Below are positions 25,201 through 35,026 of a stretch of 64,000 bases of DNA, piece by piece. The position numbers were made by a program, and so were the translations under genes. Position 1 is the first letter of the stretch. Each line of letters begins with the position of its first letter. Origin of the DNA: Cellulosimicrobium marinum (lineage in GTDB: Bacteria; Actinomycetota; Actinomycetes; Actinomycetales; Cellulomonadaceae); the NCBI RefSeq assembly GCF_020551945.1, contig NZ_JAJBZH010000004.1, forward strand, positions 399,795 to 463,794, read 5' to 3'. The notes under the pieces were generated by a model, which saw only the letters and a program-made list of their open reading frames with translations, ran no database searches and was not told where the DNA came from.

Positions 25201-26070
25201 TCAGTCGCGCGTGGCGGCGAGCGCCTGGGAGACGGGGGCGCGGTCCCCGAGGGCGGAGGTCACGCGGTCGAGGTACATCGCGAGGATGACGACGGCGAAG
25301 CCCGCCTCGAAGCCGAGGGCGACGTCGACGCGCTGCAGGGCGGCGACGACGTCCTCCCCGAGGCCGCCGGAGCCGACGAGGCCCGCGAGGACGACCATGG
25401 ACAGGGCGAGCATGATGACCTGGTTGACGCCCGCCATGATGGTCGGCAGGGCGAGGGGGAGCTGGATCTGGCGCAGGATGCGACCGGGGGTGGAGCCGAA
25501 CGCCTGCCCGGCCTCGACCACCTCCTTGTCGACCTGACGGATGCCGAGCTCGGTGAACCGGACGCCGGGGGCGAGGGCGAACACGATGGTCGCGATGATC
25601 CCGGGGACGGGTCCGGTGAGGAAGATGACGACGGTCGGGATGAGGTACACGAACGCCGGCATCGTCTGCATGAAGTCGAGCACGGGGCGCACGACGCGCG
25701 AGACGGTGTCGTTGCGCGCGGCCCAGATGCCGAGCGGGATCGCGATGACGAGCGCGATGAGCGTCGCGACGAGGACGAGCGCGAGGGTCTCCATCGCGGC
25801 GTCCCACATGGTGACGCCGGCGATGACGACGAACCCGGCGAGCGACCCGACGGCGAGCTTCCAGCCCTTCGCGAGGAACGCGATCCCGGCGAGGACGAGC
25901 GCGACGACCCAGAACGGCGGGCTGAGCAGGATCGTCTCGAGGCCGTCGTAGACGCTCTCGAGGACGTCCTTGATGATGTCGAACACGACCCGGAACGTGT
26001 CGGTCATCCAGTCGATGAACGACTCGATCCACTGGCCGAGGGGGATGCGGGGGACGAAGGTGTCGTTCAT
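25201..26070 (-). CDS. proW: Glycine betaine/proline ABC transporter permease
   Basis: Membrane subunit of the osmoprotectant importer, 289 aa, with about six hydrophobic spans. The N-terminal cytoplasmic or interface segment (IPLGQWIESFIDWMTDTF) is typical of ProW/OpuAB. The EAA-like loop that contacts the ATPase is around EAGQAFGSTPGRILRQIQLPLALPTIMAG (from about 180). GGAGGT precedes the ATG, whose first base overlaps the stop of the ATPase gene in an ATGA junction, so translation is coupled. A single permease gene implies a homodimeric channel. Confidence 0.9.
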   Translation of the reverse strand: MNDTFVPRIPLGQWIESFIDWMTDTFRVVFDIIKDVLESVYDGLETILLSPPFWVVALVLAGIAFLAKGWKLAVGSLAGFVVIAGVTMWDAAMETLALVLVATLIALVIAIPLGIWAARNDTVSRVVRPVLDFMQTMPAFVYLIPTVVIFLTGPVPGIIATIVFALAPGVRFTELGIRQVDKEVVEAGQAFGSTPGRILRQIQLPLALPTIMAGVNQVIMLALSMVVLAGLVGSGGLGEDVVAALQRVDVALGFEAGFAVVILAMYLDRVTSALGDRAPVSQALAATRD

Positions 26071-27356
26071 GCCGCACCTCCGGCGGTCGTGGGCTCGGGT
26101 TCGACGGGGGCGTCGTGCACGGCGTCCGCGGTGCGGTCGGCGTCGGTGGCGCCGCCGAGGTCGATCTCGCCGGTGCGCGGCTGCTCGCCGGGCACCATGG
26201 CCTCGAGGAGGGTGACGCGCGGGACGACGCCGACGAGGCGGTCCTGCTCGTCGGTGACGGCGACGGGCAGCGGCGACTCGGCGGCGGGCGCGAAGATCTC
26301 CGCGAGGGGGGTGTCGGGGGAGACGGGCGCGACGCCGTCGTGCACGAGGCCGTCGAGCGTCTCCTTGCCGGCCTTGATCGCGGCGACGGCGTCGGCGTCG
26401 CGCACGACGCCCTGGAGGCGGCGCTGGCGGTCGACGACGTACGCGGCGGAGACCTGCGCCTCGCGCATGGTGCGGCTGGCCTGGCGGGGGCCGCCGCCCA
26501 TCGGGACGACGACGGCGGGGCGGACCATCACGGAGGACGCGGTGAGGACGCGGGTGCGGTCCACGTCGGCGACGAACTGGGCGACGTAGTCGTTCGCGGG
26601 GTCGGACAGAATCTGCTCGGCGGTGCCGATCTGCACGATCCGGCCGTCGCGCATGACGGCGATGCGGTCGCCGAGGTGCATGGCCTCGTTGAGGTCGTGG
26701 GTGATGAAGACGATGGTCTTGCCGAGGGTCTGCTGGAGCTCGAGGAGCTGTTCCTGCATCTCGCGGCGGATGAGCGGGTCGAGGGCGCTGAACGCCTCGT
26801 CCATGAGCAGGACGTCGGTGTCGGCGGCGAGCGCGCGGGCGAGGCCGACGCGCTGGCGCATGCCGCCCGAGAGCTGGGACGGCAGGGAGTCCTGCCAGCC
26901 GCCGAGGCCGACGAGGTCGAGCGCCTGCTGCGCCTTCTCGCGCCGCTCGGCCTTGCCCATGCCCTGGATCTCCAGGGGGTAGGCGGCGTTGTCGAGGACG
27001 GTGCGGTGCGGCAGGAGTGCGAAGTGCTGGAACACCATGGAGACGTGCTTGCGGCGCAGGGCGCGCATCTGCTTGGCGTCGGCGGTCGCGAGGTCGGTGC
27101 CGCCGAGGCGCACGTGCCCGGAGGTGGGCTTCCACAGGCCGTTGAGCATGCGGATGAGCGTGGACTTGCCGGAGCCGGACAGCCCCATGACGACGAAGAT
27201 CTCGCCCTGCTCGACCTCGAAGCTCGCGTCGATGACCGCGGCGGTGCCGAGCGCGGTGACGTCGGCGCGGGACGCGCCCTGCTCGAGGCGGCGGACGGCC
27301 TCGGTGGGTCTGCGGCCGAAGACCTTGTAGACGTTCTCCACTGAGAGTGCTGGCAT
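26067..27356 (-). CDS. proV: Glycine betaine/proline ABC transporter ATPase with CBS domains
   Basis: ATPase of the importer, 429 aa, first gene of the operon. It has the ProV-type N-terminal extension (residues 1-40), Walker A GLSGSGKST (K64), signature LSGGMRQRVGLARA, Walker B VLLMDEAFSALDP and a switch His in ITHDLNEAM. Residues about 285-405 form a tandem CBS pair, which in OpuA-type transporters senses ionic strength and gates uptake during osmotic upshift (known for the family). Start ATG 27356 has AGGAGAGG about 14 nt upstream, somewhat far. Open frame to 27635 lacks family similarity and was not used. Confidence 0.9.
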   Translation of the reverse strand: MPALSVENVYKVFGRRPTEAVRRLEQGASRADVTALGTAAVIDASFEVEQGEIFVVMGLSGSGKSTLIRMLNGLWKPTSGHVRLGGTDLATADAKQMRALRRKHVSMVFQHFALLPHRTVLDNAAYPLEIQGMGKAERREKAQQALDLVGLGGWQDSLPSQLSGGMRQRVGLARALAADTDVLLMDEAFSALDPLIRREMQEQLLELQQTLGKTIVFITHDLNEAMHLGDRIAVMRDGRIVQIGTAEQILSDPANDYVAQFVADVDRTRVLTASSVMVRPAVVVPMGGGPRQASRTMREAQVSAAYVVDRQRRLQGVVRDADAVAAIKAGKETLDGLVHDGVAPVSPDTPLAEIFAPAAESPLPVAVTDEQDRLVGVVPRVTLLEAMVPGEQPRTGEIDLGGATDADRTADAVHDAPVEPEPTTAGGAA

Positions 27357-27820
27357 GGTGGGGTTCGGACCTCTCCTGTGCGACGTGTCGACGCACGCTC
27401 CGTCGCCGTGCGCAGGCGCACCTGTCCGTGGAGCCGTGGGCGGGTGCCCGGCAGGGGACGGTGCGGCGGCAGTGCGCTCGGCGAGGCAGAGCCCAGCGGG
27501 GGCCCGGCGTCGACCCCAGCACCCTGCCCCAAACCGAGGGAGAATGCGACCCGATCCTTTGCCGAAAGGGCAGGATTCGGTCTGGTGCTCGGACGAGAAT
27601 CCCGCTGTGCGCTGGGAAAACGCCAGGTCGCGCATCGTTACCGGACCGTGACGTTGCGCGACGGGTCAAGATTTTGCTAAACGCGCGCGTGCGAGCGCGT
27701 CGCAGGAAGGGACTCCGCCCGGACAGGGCGACCGGGTAGCCTGGTGGGCGCGACCGTCCGGGTCCGCACCCCCAGCACCGCGCACACGGGAGCCCCCAGC
27801 GCACGAGTCCGAGGAGAACC
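27357..27820. other. 464-bp divergent intergenic region between the betaine operon and ahcY
   Basis: It must hold promoters for both divergent units. A relatively AT-rich patch (27525-27680) includes an imperfect hairpin at 27554-27576 (ATCC..TGCC / GGCAGGAT around GAAAG) and the run CAAGATTTTGCTAAAC at 27667-27682. A TTGCGC at 27654 with CTAAAC 17 nt later is the best promoter-like pair on the plus strand. An inverted repeat ACGCGC / GCGCGT lies at 27681-27700. No ORF here has coding character, and I could not match a known riboswitch on either strand. Confidence 0.5.
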
Positions 27821-29392
<1,572 letters not shown>

Positions 29393-29463
29393 CGCCCGCC
29401 GCGCCCCGTCGCCCGGCCTGTGGGAGCGTACTGGCACGAGTCGGGCGACGAGGGGTGACGGGT

Positions 29464-30522
29464 GTGAGCGGTCGGGTGGTGCGGTGGACGGCCTGCGGGC
29501 TCCTGCTCCTGCTGAGCGGCGTCCTGGCGGTCGCCTCGCTCGTCGCGCGCTACGCGCACGGCACGATCCTCGACACCGACCGCTATGTCGCGATCGTGCA
29601 ACCCCTGGCCGAGGAGGAGTCCGTCCGGACGCAGGTGGTCGACACCGTCACCGATCAGGTGATGGCCCGCCTCGACGTCGAGGCCATGACGTCGACCGTC
29701 CTCGACGGTCTCGCGGCCCGCATCGACCCCGAGGCGCGGCCCCGCCTGTCGGACGCGGCGACGCAGCGCGCCGACGACGCGGCCGCCGCCCTCGCGCCGG
29801 TGATCTACGGGCAGGTCGAGCAGCTCGTGCACCAGGTCGTCGAGCGGGTCGTCGACTCCGACGCCTTCGCCGAGATCTGGGAGGGCGTGAACCGGGCCGG
29901 TCACCGCGCCGTGGTGTACGTCGCGACGGGGGAGGGGGACGTCGTGCGCGCCTCGGAGGACGGCGTGGTCCGCGTGAGCCTGGGCCCGGTCGTCGAGGAG
30001 GTGCGGGCGACGCTCGCCGAGCGCGGGTTCTCGTTCGCCGAGCGCATCCCCGAGGTCGACCCGGAGATCGTCCTCGGTCACTTTCCGCAGGTGACGGTCG
30101 TGCAGGTCGGGTTCGAGTGGCTCGCCCGCGCTGCCGCGTGGCTCCCGTGGGTCGTCGTGGCGCTCGCGGCGCTGGCCGTGTGGGCCGCACCCGCCCGACG
30201 CCGCGGGGTCGCCCTCGTGGCGGGGACGTGGGCGGCCGCGGGGCTGCTCCTCGTGGCCGCGATCGCCGTCGGGCGCTCCGCCTACCTCGACGCGCTCCCC
30301 GCGTCGGCGCAGGAGAACGCCACGGGCGTCGTCTACGACCGGCTGCTCGGGCCCCTGCGCGCGGACGGCGTGGCCCTCGCGGTCGTCGGCGTCGTCCTGC
30401 TCGCGGCCGTCGTCGCGTGGGCCGTGTGGTCGGGCGGCCGACGGGCGGCGCCGGCCGGTGGCGAGCCCGAGGGTTCGGACGGGCCGGGGGAGGCCGAGCC
30501 GGAGGCCGCGTCCCGCGCGTGA
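29464..30522 (+). CDS. Integral membrane protein, function unknown
   Basis: Not assigned to a named family. The 352-aa product has an N-terminal hydrophobic span (about 8-30), a 190-residue presumably external region rich in charged helices (repeated VVDTVTDQVMARL / VVERVVDSDAFAE-type segments), then three C-terminal spans (about 222-240, 248-268 and 297-318) and a Pro/Glu-rich tail. GTG 29464 is chosen because GAGGGG lies 8 nt upstream; GTG 29455 would be too close to it. It stands 71 bp after ahcY and 77 bp before a histidine kinase gene on the same strand, but nothing in it suggests methyl metabolism. Confidence 0.65.
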   Translation: MSGRVVRWTACGLLLLLSGVLAVASLVARYAHGTILDTDRYVAIVQPLAEEESVRTQVVDTVTDQVMARLDVEAMTSTVLDGLAARIDPEARPRLSDAATQRADDAAAALAPVIYGQVEQLVHQVVERVVDSDAFAEIWEGVNRAGHRAVVYVATGEGDVVRASEDGVVRVSLGPVVEEVRATLAERGFSFAERIPEVDPEIVLGHFPQVTVVQVGFEWLARAAAWLPWVVVALAALAVWAAPARRRGVALVAGTWAAAGLLLVAAIAVGRSAYLDALPASAQENATGVVYDRLLGPLRADGVALAVVGVVLLAAVVAWAVWSGGRRAAPAGGEPEGSDGPGEAEPEAASRA

Positions 30523-30599
30523 GCGCGGGGGCTGTCCCCCGTGCGGTCCGGCGGACGCCACCCTGGTGCCCGGCCCGCCGTCGTCGGAACACTGGCAGC

Positions 30600-32090
30600 A
30601 TGACCACCGTGAGCCCGCACGAGCAGGGCGTCGCCCCGACCGAGGGCACGACCCCGGTACCACCTCCCGCCGCCACCACCCCCGGCGGCGGGCTCGGCGC
30701 GGGCGCGCGGGGCGCCGTCGGGCGGGCGGACCCGCGCGTCGTCGTCCACCGCGGGGCCGTGCCGTTCCTGCGGGCGCCGTTCGCGGGGACCACCTGGCGC
30801 GGGTACGGGTACCTGTGGCTCGCGCTGCTGCTCGCCCCGTTCGCCTTCACCTACGCGGTGTTCACGGTGTCGTTCACCGCCGGGGTCCTCGTCACGGTCG
30901 TCGGGCTGGTCGTGTCCGCCGGGCTGGTGCTCGGCGGGCGCGGCTGGGCCGCGATGTACCGGGGCATGGCCCGTTCGTTGCTCGACGTCGACGTGCTCGC
31001 CCCGGCGCCCTACCACCGCCCGCAGGGGTTCTGGCGCACGCTGTGGTCGGGCCTGGCCGACGGTCCCGGCTGGCGCGCCCTGCTGTTCCTCGCCGTGTCG
31101 CTGCCGCTCGCGATCCTGTCCTTCACGGTGAGCACCGTGTTCCTCGCCGTCGGGCTCGGCGGCATGACGCACTGGTTCTGGTCGCGCTGGCTCCCGGTGC
31201 AGCAGGCGAGCGACGGCACGTGGCACCGTGGCGCGTCGTTCGGCACGGACTGGTTCGTCGACACCCCCGTGCGTCACCTCCTGCTCGTCGCCGCCGGCGC
31301 GCTCCTCGTGTGGCTGTGGCCGCACGTCACGCACGGCTTCCTGCTGCTGTTCCGCGCGCTCACCGTGACGCTCCTCGGCCCGACGCTCGCGAGCCTGCGC
31401 GTCGCCGACCTCGAGGAGTCGCGCGGGCGTACCGTCGAGGACGCCGACGCCAAGCTGCGCCGCATCGAGCGGGACCTGCACGACGGCACGCAGGCACGCC
31501 TCGTCGCCGTCGCCATGCAGCTCGGCGAGGCGAAGGAGCAGCTCGCGCAGGGCGACGACCCGGGCGACGCGCTCGCGCTCGTGGACCAGGCGCACGCCTC
31601 CACGAAGGAGGCGCTCGTGGAGCTGCGCGAGCTCGCGCGCGGCATCCACCCTCCGGCGCTCGACGACGGGCTCGCCGTCGCGCTCGAGACGCTCGCCGCA
31701 CGCTCGCCGCTGCGCGTGACGGTCGACGTGGACCCCGCGGTCGAGGCGACCGGGAGGCTCGCGCCCGCGGTCGAGTCCATCGCGTACTTCTGCGTCGCCG
31801 AGCTCGTGACGAACGCCGTGAAGCACGCCCGCGCGACCGGCGTGTACGTCCTCGTCGAGCGGCAGGACGCCGCCGGCGGGCGCGGGTCGCGCGGCGGGAG
31901 CGTGCGCCTGCGGGTGCGCGACGACGGCCAGGGCGGCGCGCACGTCGTGCAGCCGGGCCAGGACGGACGGCGCACGGGCCTCGCCGGTCTCGCGGAGCGG
32001 GTCCGGTCGGTCGACGGCTCGATGGAGCTGTCGAGCCCCGTGGGCGGCCCGACCGTCGTCACGGTGCTCCTGCCCGCGCGCACGAGATGA
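30600..32090 (+). CDS. NarL-family sensor histidine kinase
   Basis: Membrane sensor kinase of 496 aa. A disordered Pro/Gly-rich N-terminus (1-60) is followed by four to five hydrophobic spans (about 75-115, 165-205 and 225-260) with a conserved actinobacterial sensor domain. The HisKA_3 dimerisation box has RIERDLHDGTQARLV with phosphoacceptor H294. The HATPase_c domain follows with AELVTNAVKHA and the G-boxes DDGQGG and GLAGLAERV. No Shine-Dalgarno is seen; AACACT ends 6 nt before the ATG, so the message may be leaderless. Its stop overlaps the region just before the response regulator gene, its obvious partner. The stimulus is unknown. Confidence 0.88.
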   Translation: MTTVSPHEQGVAPTEGTTPVPPPAATTPGGGLGAGARGAVGRADPRVVVHRGAVPFLRAPFAGTTWRGYGYLWLALLLAPFAFTYAVFTVSFTAGVLVTVVGLVVSAGLVLGGRGWAAMYRGMARSLLDVDVLAPAPYHRPQGFWRTLWSGLADGPGWRALLFLAVSLPLAILSFTVSTVFLAVGLGGMTHWFWSRWLPVQQASDGTWHRGASFGTDWFVDTPVRHLLLVAAGALLVWLWPHVTHGFLLLFRALTVTLLGPTLASLRVADLEESRGRTVEDADAKLRRIERDLHDGTQARLVAVAMQLGEAKEQLAQGDDPGDALALVDQAHASTKEALVELRELARGIHPPALDDGLAVALETLAARSPLRVTVDVDPAVEATGRLAPAVESIAYFCVAELVTNAVKHARATGVYVLVERQDAAGGRGSRGGSVRLRVRDDGQGGAHVVQPGQDGRRTGLAGLAERVRSVDGSMELSSPVGGPTVVTVLLPARTR

Positions 32091-32116
32091 TGGGCGTCCC
32101 CGACGGAAGGACCCCG

Positions 32117-32776
32117 ATGCGGATCGTCGTCGCCGAGGACTCGGCCATCCTGCGCGACGGCCTCGTCGCGCTCGTAACCCGGCGCGGGCACGACGTGGTC
32201 GCCGCCGTGCCCGACGGCGACGCGCTCGTCGCCGCGGTGGCGCGGCTCGCCGCCGAGGACGCGCTGCCGGACGTCGCCGTCGTCGACATCCGCATGCCCC
32301 CGACGTCCACCGACGAGGGGCTGCGCGCCGCGCTCGCGCTGCGGGCCGCGCACCCCGGTCTCGGCGTGCTCCTGTTCTCCCAGTACGTCGAGACGCGCTA
32401 CGCGAGCGAGCTGCTCACCGGTGGGGCGCAGGGCGTCGGCTACCTGCTCAAGGACCGCGTGGCCGACGTCGGCGAGTTCGTCGACGCCCTGACGCGCGTC
32501 GCCGACGGGAAGACGGTCCTCGACCCCGAGGTCGTGAGCCAGCTCATGGGCGCCTCGCGGTCCGACGACGGTCTCGCACGCCTCACGCCGCGCGAGACCG
32601 AGGTGCTGGAGCTCATGGCGCAGGGCCGGTCGAACTCGGCGATCGCGCAGACGCTGTTCCTCTCCTACGGGGCGGTCGAGAAGAACGTCACGGCGATCTT
32701 CGGCAAGCTCGGGCTCCCGCAGGACGCCGGCGACCACCGCCGCGTCCTCGCCGTGCTGCGCTACCTCAAGGTCTGA
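32117..32776 (+). CDS. NarL/LuxR-type response regulator
   Basis: DNA-binding partner of the kinase just upstream, 219 aa. The receiver domain has the acidic pocket E8/D9, phosphoacceptor D57 in VAVVDIRMPP, and the switch residues in LLFSQYVETRY and LLKD. The C-terminal LuxR HTH spans about 150-215 with LTPRETEVLELMAQGRSNSAIAQTLFLSYGAVEKNVTAIFGKL. ATG 32117 follows GGAAGGA at 5 nt and is preferred to the in-frame ATGs at 32087 and 32090, which overlap the kinase stop. Target genes cannot be deduced. Confidence 0.88.
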   Translation: MRIVVAEDSAILRDGLVALVTRRGHDVVAAVPDGDALVAAVARLAAEDALPDVAVVDIRMPPTSTDEGLRAALALRAAHPGLGVLLFSQYVETRYASELLTGGAQGVGYLLKDRVADVGEFVDALTRVADGKTVLDPEVVSQLMGASRSDDGLARLTPRETEVLELMAQGRSNSAIAQTLFLSYGAVEKNVTAIFGKLGLPQDAGDHRRVLAVLRYLKV

Positions 32777-32787
32777 CAGCTCGCCCC

Positions 32788-32801
32788 GGGGGACGTCCCC
32801 C
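32788..32801 (+). terminator. Short GC hairpin after the response regulator gene
   Basis: GGGGG-ACGT-CCCCC with two trailing T residues lies 11 nt after the stop codon. It is small, so termination is only plausible. Confidence 0.35.
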
Positions 32802-32922
32802 CTTCGAGCTCGGCGGAACGCCGCGCACGGCCCGGGGGAGGGTCCCGTTCCGGGCCGCGCGGCCCCTCGGAAGGCTGGTGAGCGCCGGACCGCACCGGCT
32901 CCCGCCGACCGAGGAGCGCCCC

Positions 32923-34203
32923 GTGAGCACCGATCTCGCCCGACCACCCCGCGACACCTTCGTCGACGCCGTGCGGGCCGTCGCCACGCTGTGCGTCGTC
33001 ACGGTCCACTGGCTCATGGCCGACGCGACGTGGGACGGCCGCACCCTCGCCCTCGGCAACGCGCTCGCCCACGGCCACGGCTGGGCCGCCACCTGGGTGC
33101 TCCAGGTGCTCGGGCTGCTGTTCTTCGCCGCGGGCGCGTCCGCCGCCTACGGGACCCACCGCGTGCCCGACGCCGTCCGGGTGCGCGGGCACCGCCTCGT
33201 CGCCCGGCGCCTGGCCCGCCTCGCGCGGCCCGTGGGCGTGTTCGTCGGGGCCTGGGCCGTCACGCTCGGCGTCCTCCACGCGGTCGGGCTGCCCGACGGC
33301 GCGCTGCTCGCCCTCGTACGACTCGCCCCGCAGCTCCTGTGGTTCCTCGGCGTCTACGTCGTGCTCGTCGCCCTCACGCCGCTCCTGCGCCGCGCCCTGC
33401 ACGCCGCCGGCTGGTGGGTCGTCGCCGGCCTGACCGCCGTCCCGCTCGCGGTCGAGGCGCTGCGGTTCGGCGCCGGGCTGGAGCGGCTCGCGCTCGTCGA
33501 CGTCGTCCTCGTGTGGGCCGTGCCGTACGCGATCGGCGTGCTGTACGCCGACGCCCGGGCCGGCCTGCGGGTCGTGCGCCGCGGGCGCGTCGTCCCCGTG
33601 GCCGCCCTGCCGTCGCGCCCCGTGCTCACGGGCGCCGGCGTCGCCGCCCTCGCCGTCGCGGCGCTGCTCGTCGCCGTCGGGCCCTACCCGGCGTCGCTCG
33701 TCGGGATGCCGGGCGCCGCGATCTCCAACCTCGGACCGCCCACCGCCCCGGCGCTCCTGCACGCCGTCGGGCTGGTCGTGCTCGCGCTCTGCGCCCGGGA
33801 GGTGCTCGTGCGCTGGGCCGAGGGGACCGGCCGGGCCGTCGTCGGCGCGCTCGCGGCACGCTCCCTCACGCTCTACCTGTGGCACGTCACGGCGATGGTC
33901 GCCGTCGTCGCGGTCGTGCTCGTCGTCCTCGGCACCCCGCTGCCCGTGCCGGGAAGCGCGGACTGGTGGGCGAGCCGCCCCCTGTGGTTCGGCGCGTTCG
34001 CGCTCGTCCTCGCCGGGATCGTGCGGCTCGTGGGACGCGCCGAGGGACCCGCGGCGTCGGCCGTGCCCCGGGTCCCCCGGGTGCACCGCGTGCCGAGGGT
34101 GCGCCGTCGTGCGCTCAGCGCGACGGGTCGGGCACCGAGTAGGGCAGGCGGTGCAGCGTCTCGGCCTGCTCGGCCGCCAGCACCTGCGCACGCCGCGCGG
34201 TGA
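32923..34203 (+). CDS. Acyltransferase 3 family membrane protein
   Basis: Polytopic protein of 426 aa with about ten hydrophobic spans, of the acyltransferase-3 (OafA/YrhL) family, which usually O-acylates exported glycans or lipids. The start GTG 32923 follows GAGGAG at 6 nt. The N-terminal motif RDTFVDAVRAVATLCVVTVHW carries the His of the first transmembrane helix expected for the family. The C-terminal 60 residues are basic and Pro/Ala-rich and overlap the end of the convergent RDD gene by 89 bp, a length that needs checking. It is not part of the glycopolymer locus, so its substrate is open. Confidence 0.75.
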   Translation: MSTDLARPPRDTFVDAVRAVATLCVVTVHWLMADATWDGRTLALGNALAHGHGWAATWVLQVLGLLFFAAGASAAYGTHRVPDAVRVRGHRLVARRLARLARPVGVFVGAWAVTLGVLHAVGLPDGALLALVRLAPQLLWFLGVYVVLVALTPLLRRALHAAGWWVVAGLTAVPLAVEALRFGAGLERLALVDVVLVWAVPYAIGVLYADARAGLRVVRRGRVVPVAALPSRPVLTGAGVAALAVAALLVAVGPYPASLVGMPGAAISNLGPPTAPALLHAVGLVVLALCAREVLVRWAEGTGRAVVGALAARSLTLYLWHVTAMVAVVAVVLVVLGTPLPVPGSADWWASRPLWFGAFALVLAGIVRLVGRAEGPAASAVPRVPRVHRVPRVRRRALSATGRAPSRAGGAASRPARPPAPAHAAR

Positions 34204-34933
34204 CCCAGTCCCGGTCGCGCCGCTCCGAGAGGACGGCGAGGAGGAACAGCTCCGGGTGGGTGCCGGGCGGCGGCCCGGGCGCGACGAACCGCTCGACCTG
34301 ACCGGCGAGCTGCCGGCCGAGGCGCTCGCGGGACGCCGGGTGCAGGCGGTCCGCCCGGGAGAGGAACTGGCGGGCCGCCAGCGCCAGGCCGTCCGGGAGG
34401 CGTCGCATGTCCGCGTGCCCCGCCCAGGCCGCCAGGTGCGGCGGCATGACGAGGGGTGCGAGCGTGGGACGCCCGCCACGCACCCGGATCGCGTACGTCC
34501 CCGCGGCCATGTCGCCGAGGCGCTTGCCCTTGTCGTTCGTCAGGGACGCGATGAGCGCCACCGACCCGAGCGTGAGCCACAGCTCGCCCACGCCCACCAG
34601 CGCCCGCAGGAACGCGTGCCGGAAGCGGACGGGGCCGCCGTCGTCCCGCACCACGCGGATGCCGAGCGCGAGCTTGCCGAGCGAGCGTCCCCGCGAGAGC
34701 GTCTCGACCGTCGTCGGCACCACGACCATGACGACGACCATGATGACGATGACGGCCGCCGTCGCGAGGTCCGGCTCCACCACGGACATGGTGCCCGCGG
34801 TGACGAGCAGGAACGCCCACAGCAGGGCGCCGATCGTCACCACGTCGATGATCGCGCCGAGCGCGCGCGAGATGAAGGACGCCGGCCGCGCGTCGAGCAC
34901 CACGCCCTCGCCGATCAGGATGCCGTCGCGCAC
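34115..34933 (-). CDS. RDD family membrane protein
   Basis: A 272-aa protein with an RDD-type membrane domain (residues about 15-150): RPASFISRALGAIIDVVTIGALLWAF in the first span, two more hydrophobic spans, and GRSLGKLALGIRVVRDDGG between them. The cytoplasmic C-terminus (150-272) is helical and charged. GTG 34933 follows GAGAGGGG. It is divergent from the SpoIIM-like gene with a 93-bp gap. RDD and SpoIIM-like genes are regular neighbours of MoxR/DUF58 blocks in Actinobacteria. The RDD protein is of unknown function, with ion or solute transport suggested for some members. Confidence 0.8.
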   Translation of the reverse strand: MRDGILIGEGVVLDARPASFISRALGAIIDVVTIGALLWAFLLVTAGTMSVVEPDLATAAVIVIMVVVMVVVPTTVETLSRGRSLGKLALGIRVVRDDGGPVRFRHAFLRALVGVGELWLTLGSVALIASLTNDKGKRLGDMAAGTYAIRVRGGRPTLAPLVMPPHLAAWAGHADMRRLPDGLALAARQFLSRADRLHPASRERLGRQLAGQVERFVAPGPPPGTHPELFLLAVLSERRDRDWVTARRAQVLAAEQAETLHRLPYSVPDPSR

Positions 34934-35026
34934 GTCGCCCCTCTCCGTGACGCCCGCCGCGCCGCGCCGGACGGCACGGGCGGTCGCCCCGCCGGGCGAC
35001 GCGTCTCGTGTGGCAGGGTATCGGTC

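Noticed and set aside
27357..27660. c-di-AMP (ydaO-type) riboswitch ahead of the betaine transporter operon
   Set aside because: The conserved GGGTGAATC-like and related blocks are absent on the minus strand.
27640..27820. SAH riboswitch ahead of ahcY
   Set aside because: I looked for the conserved core of the SAH riboswitch and found no match; ahcY has a plain leader with a Shine-Dalgarno.
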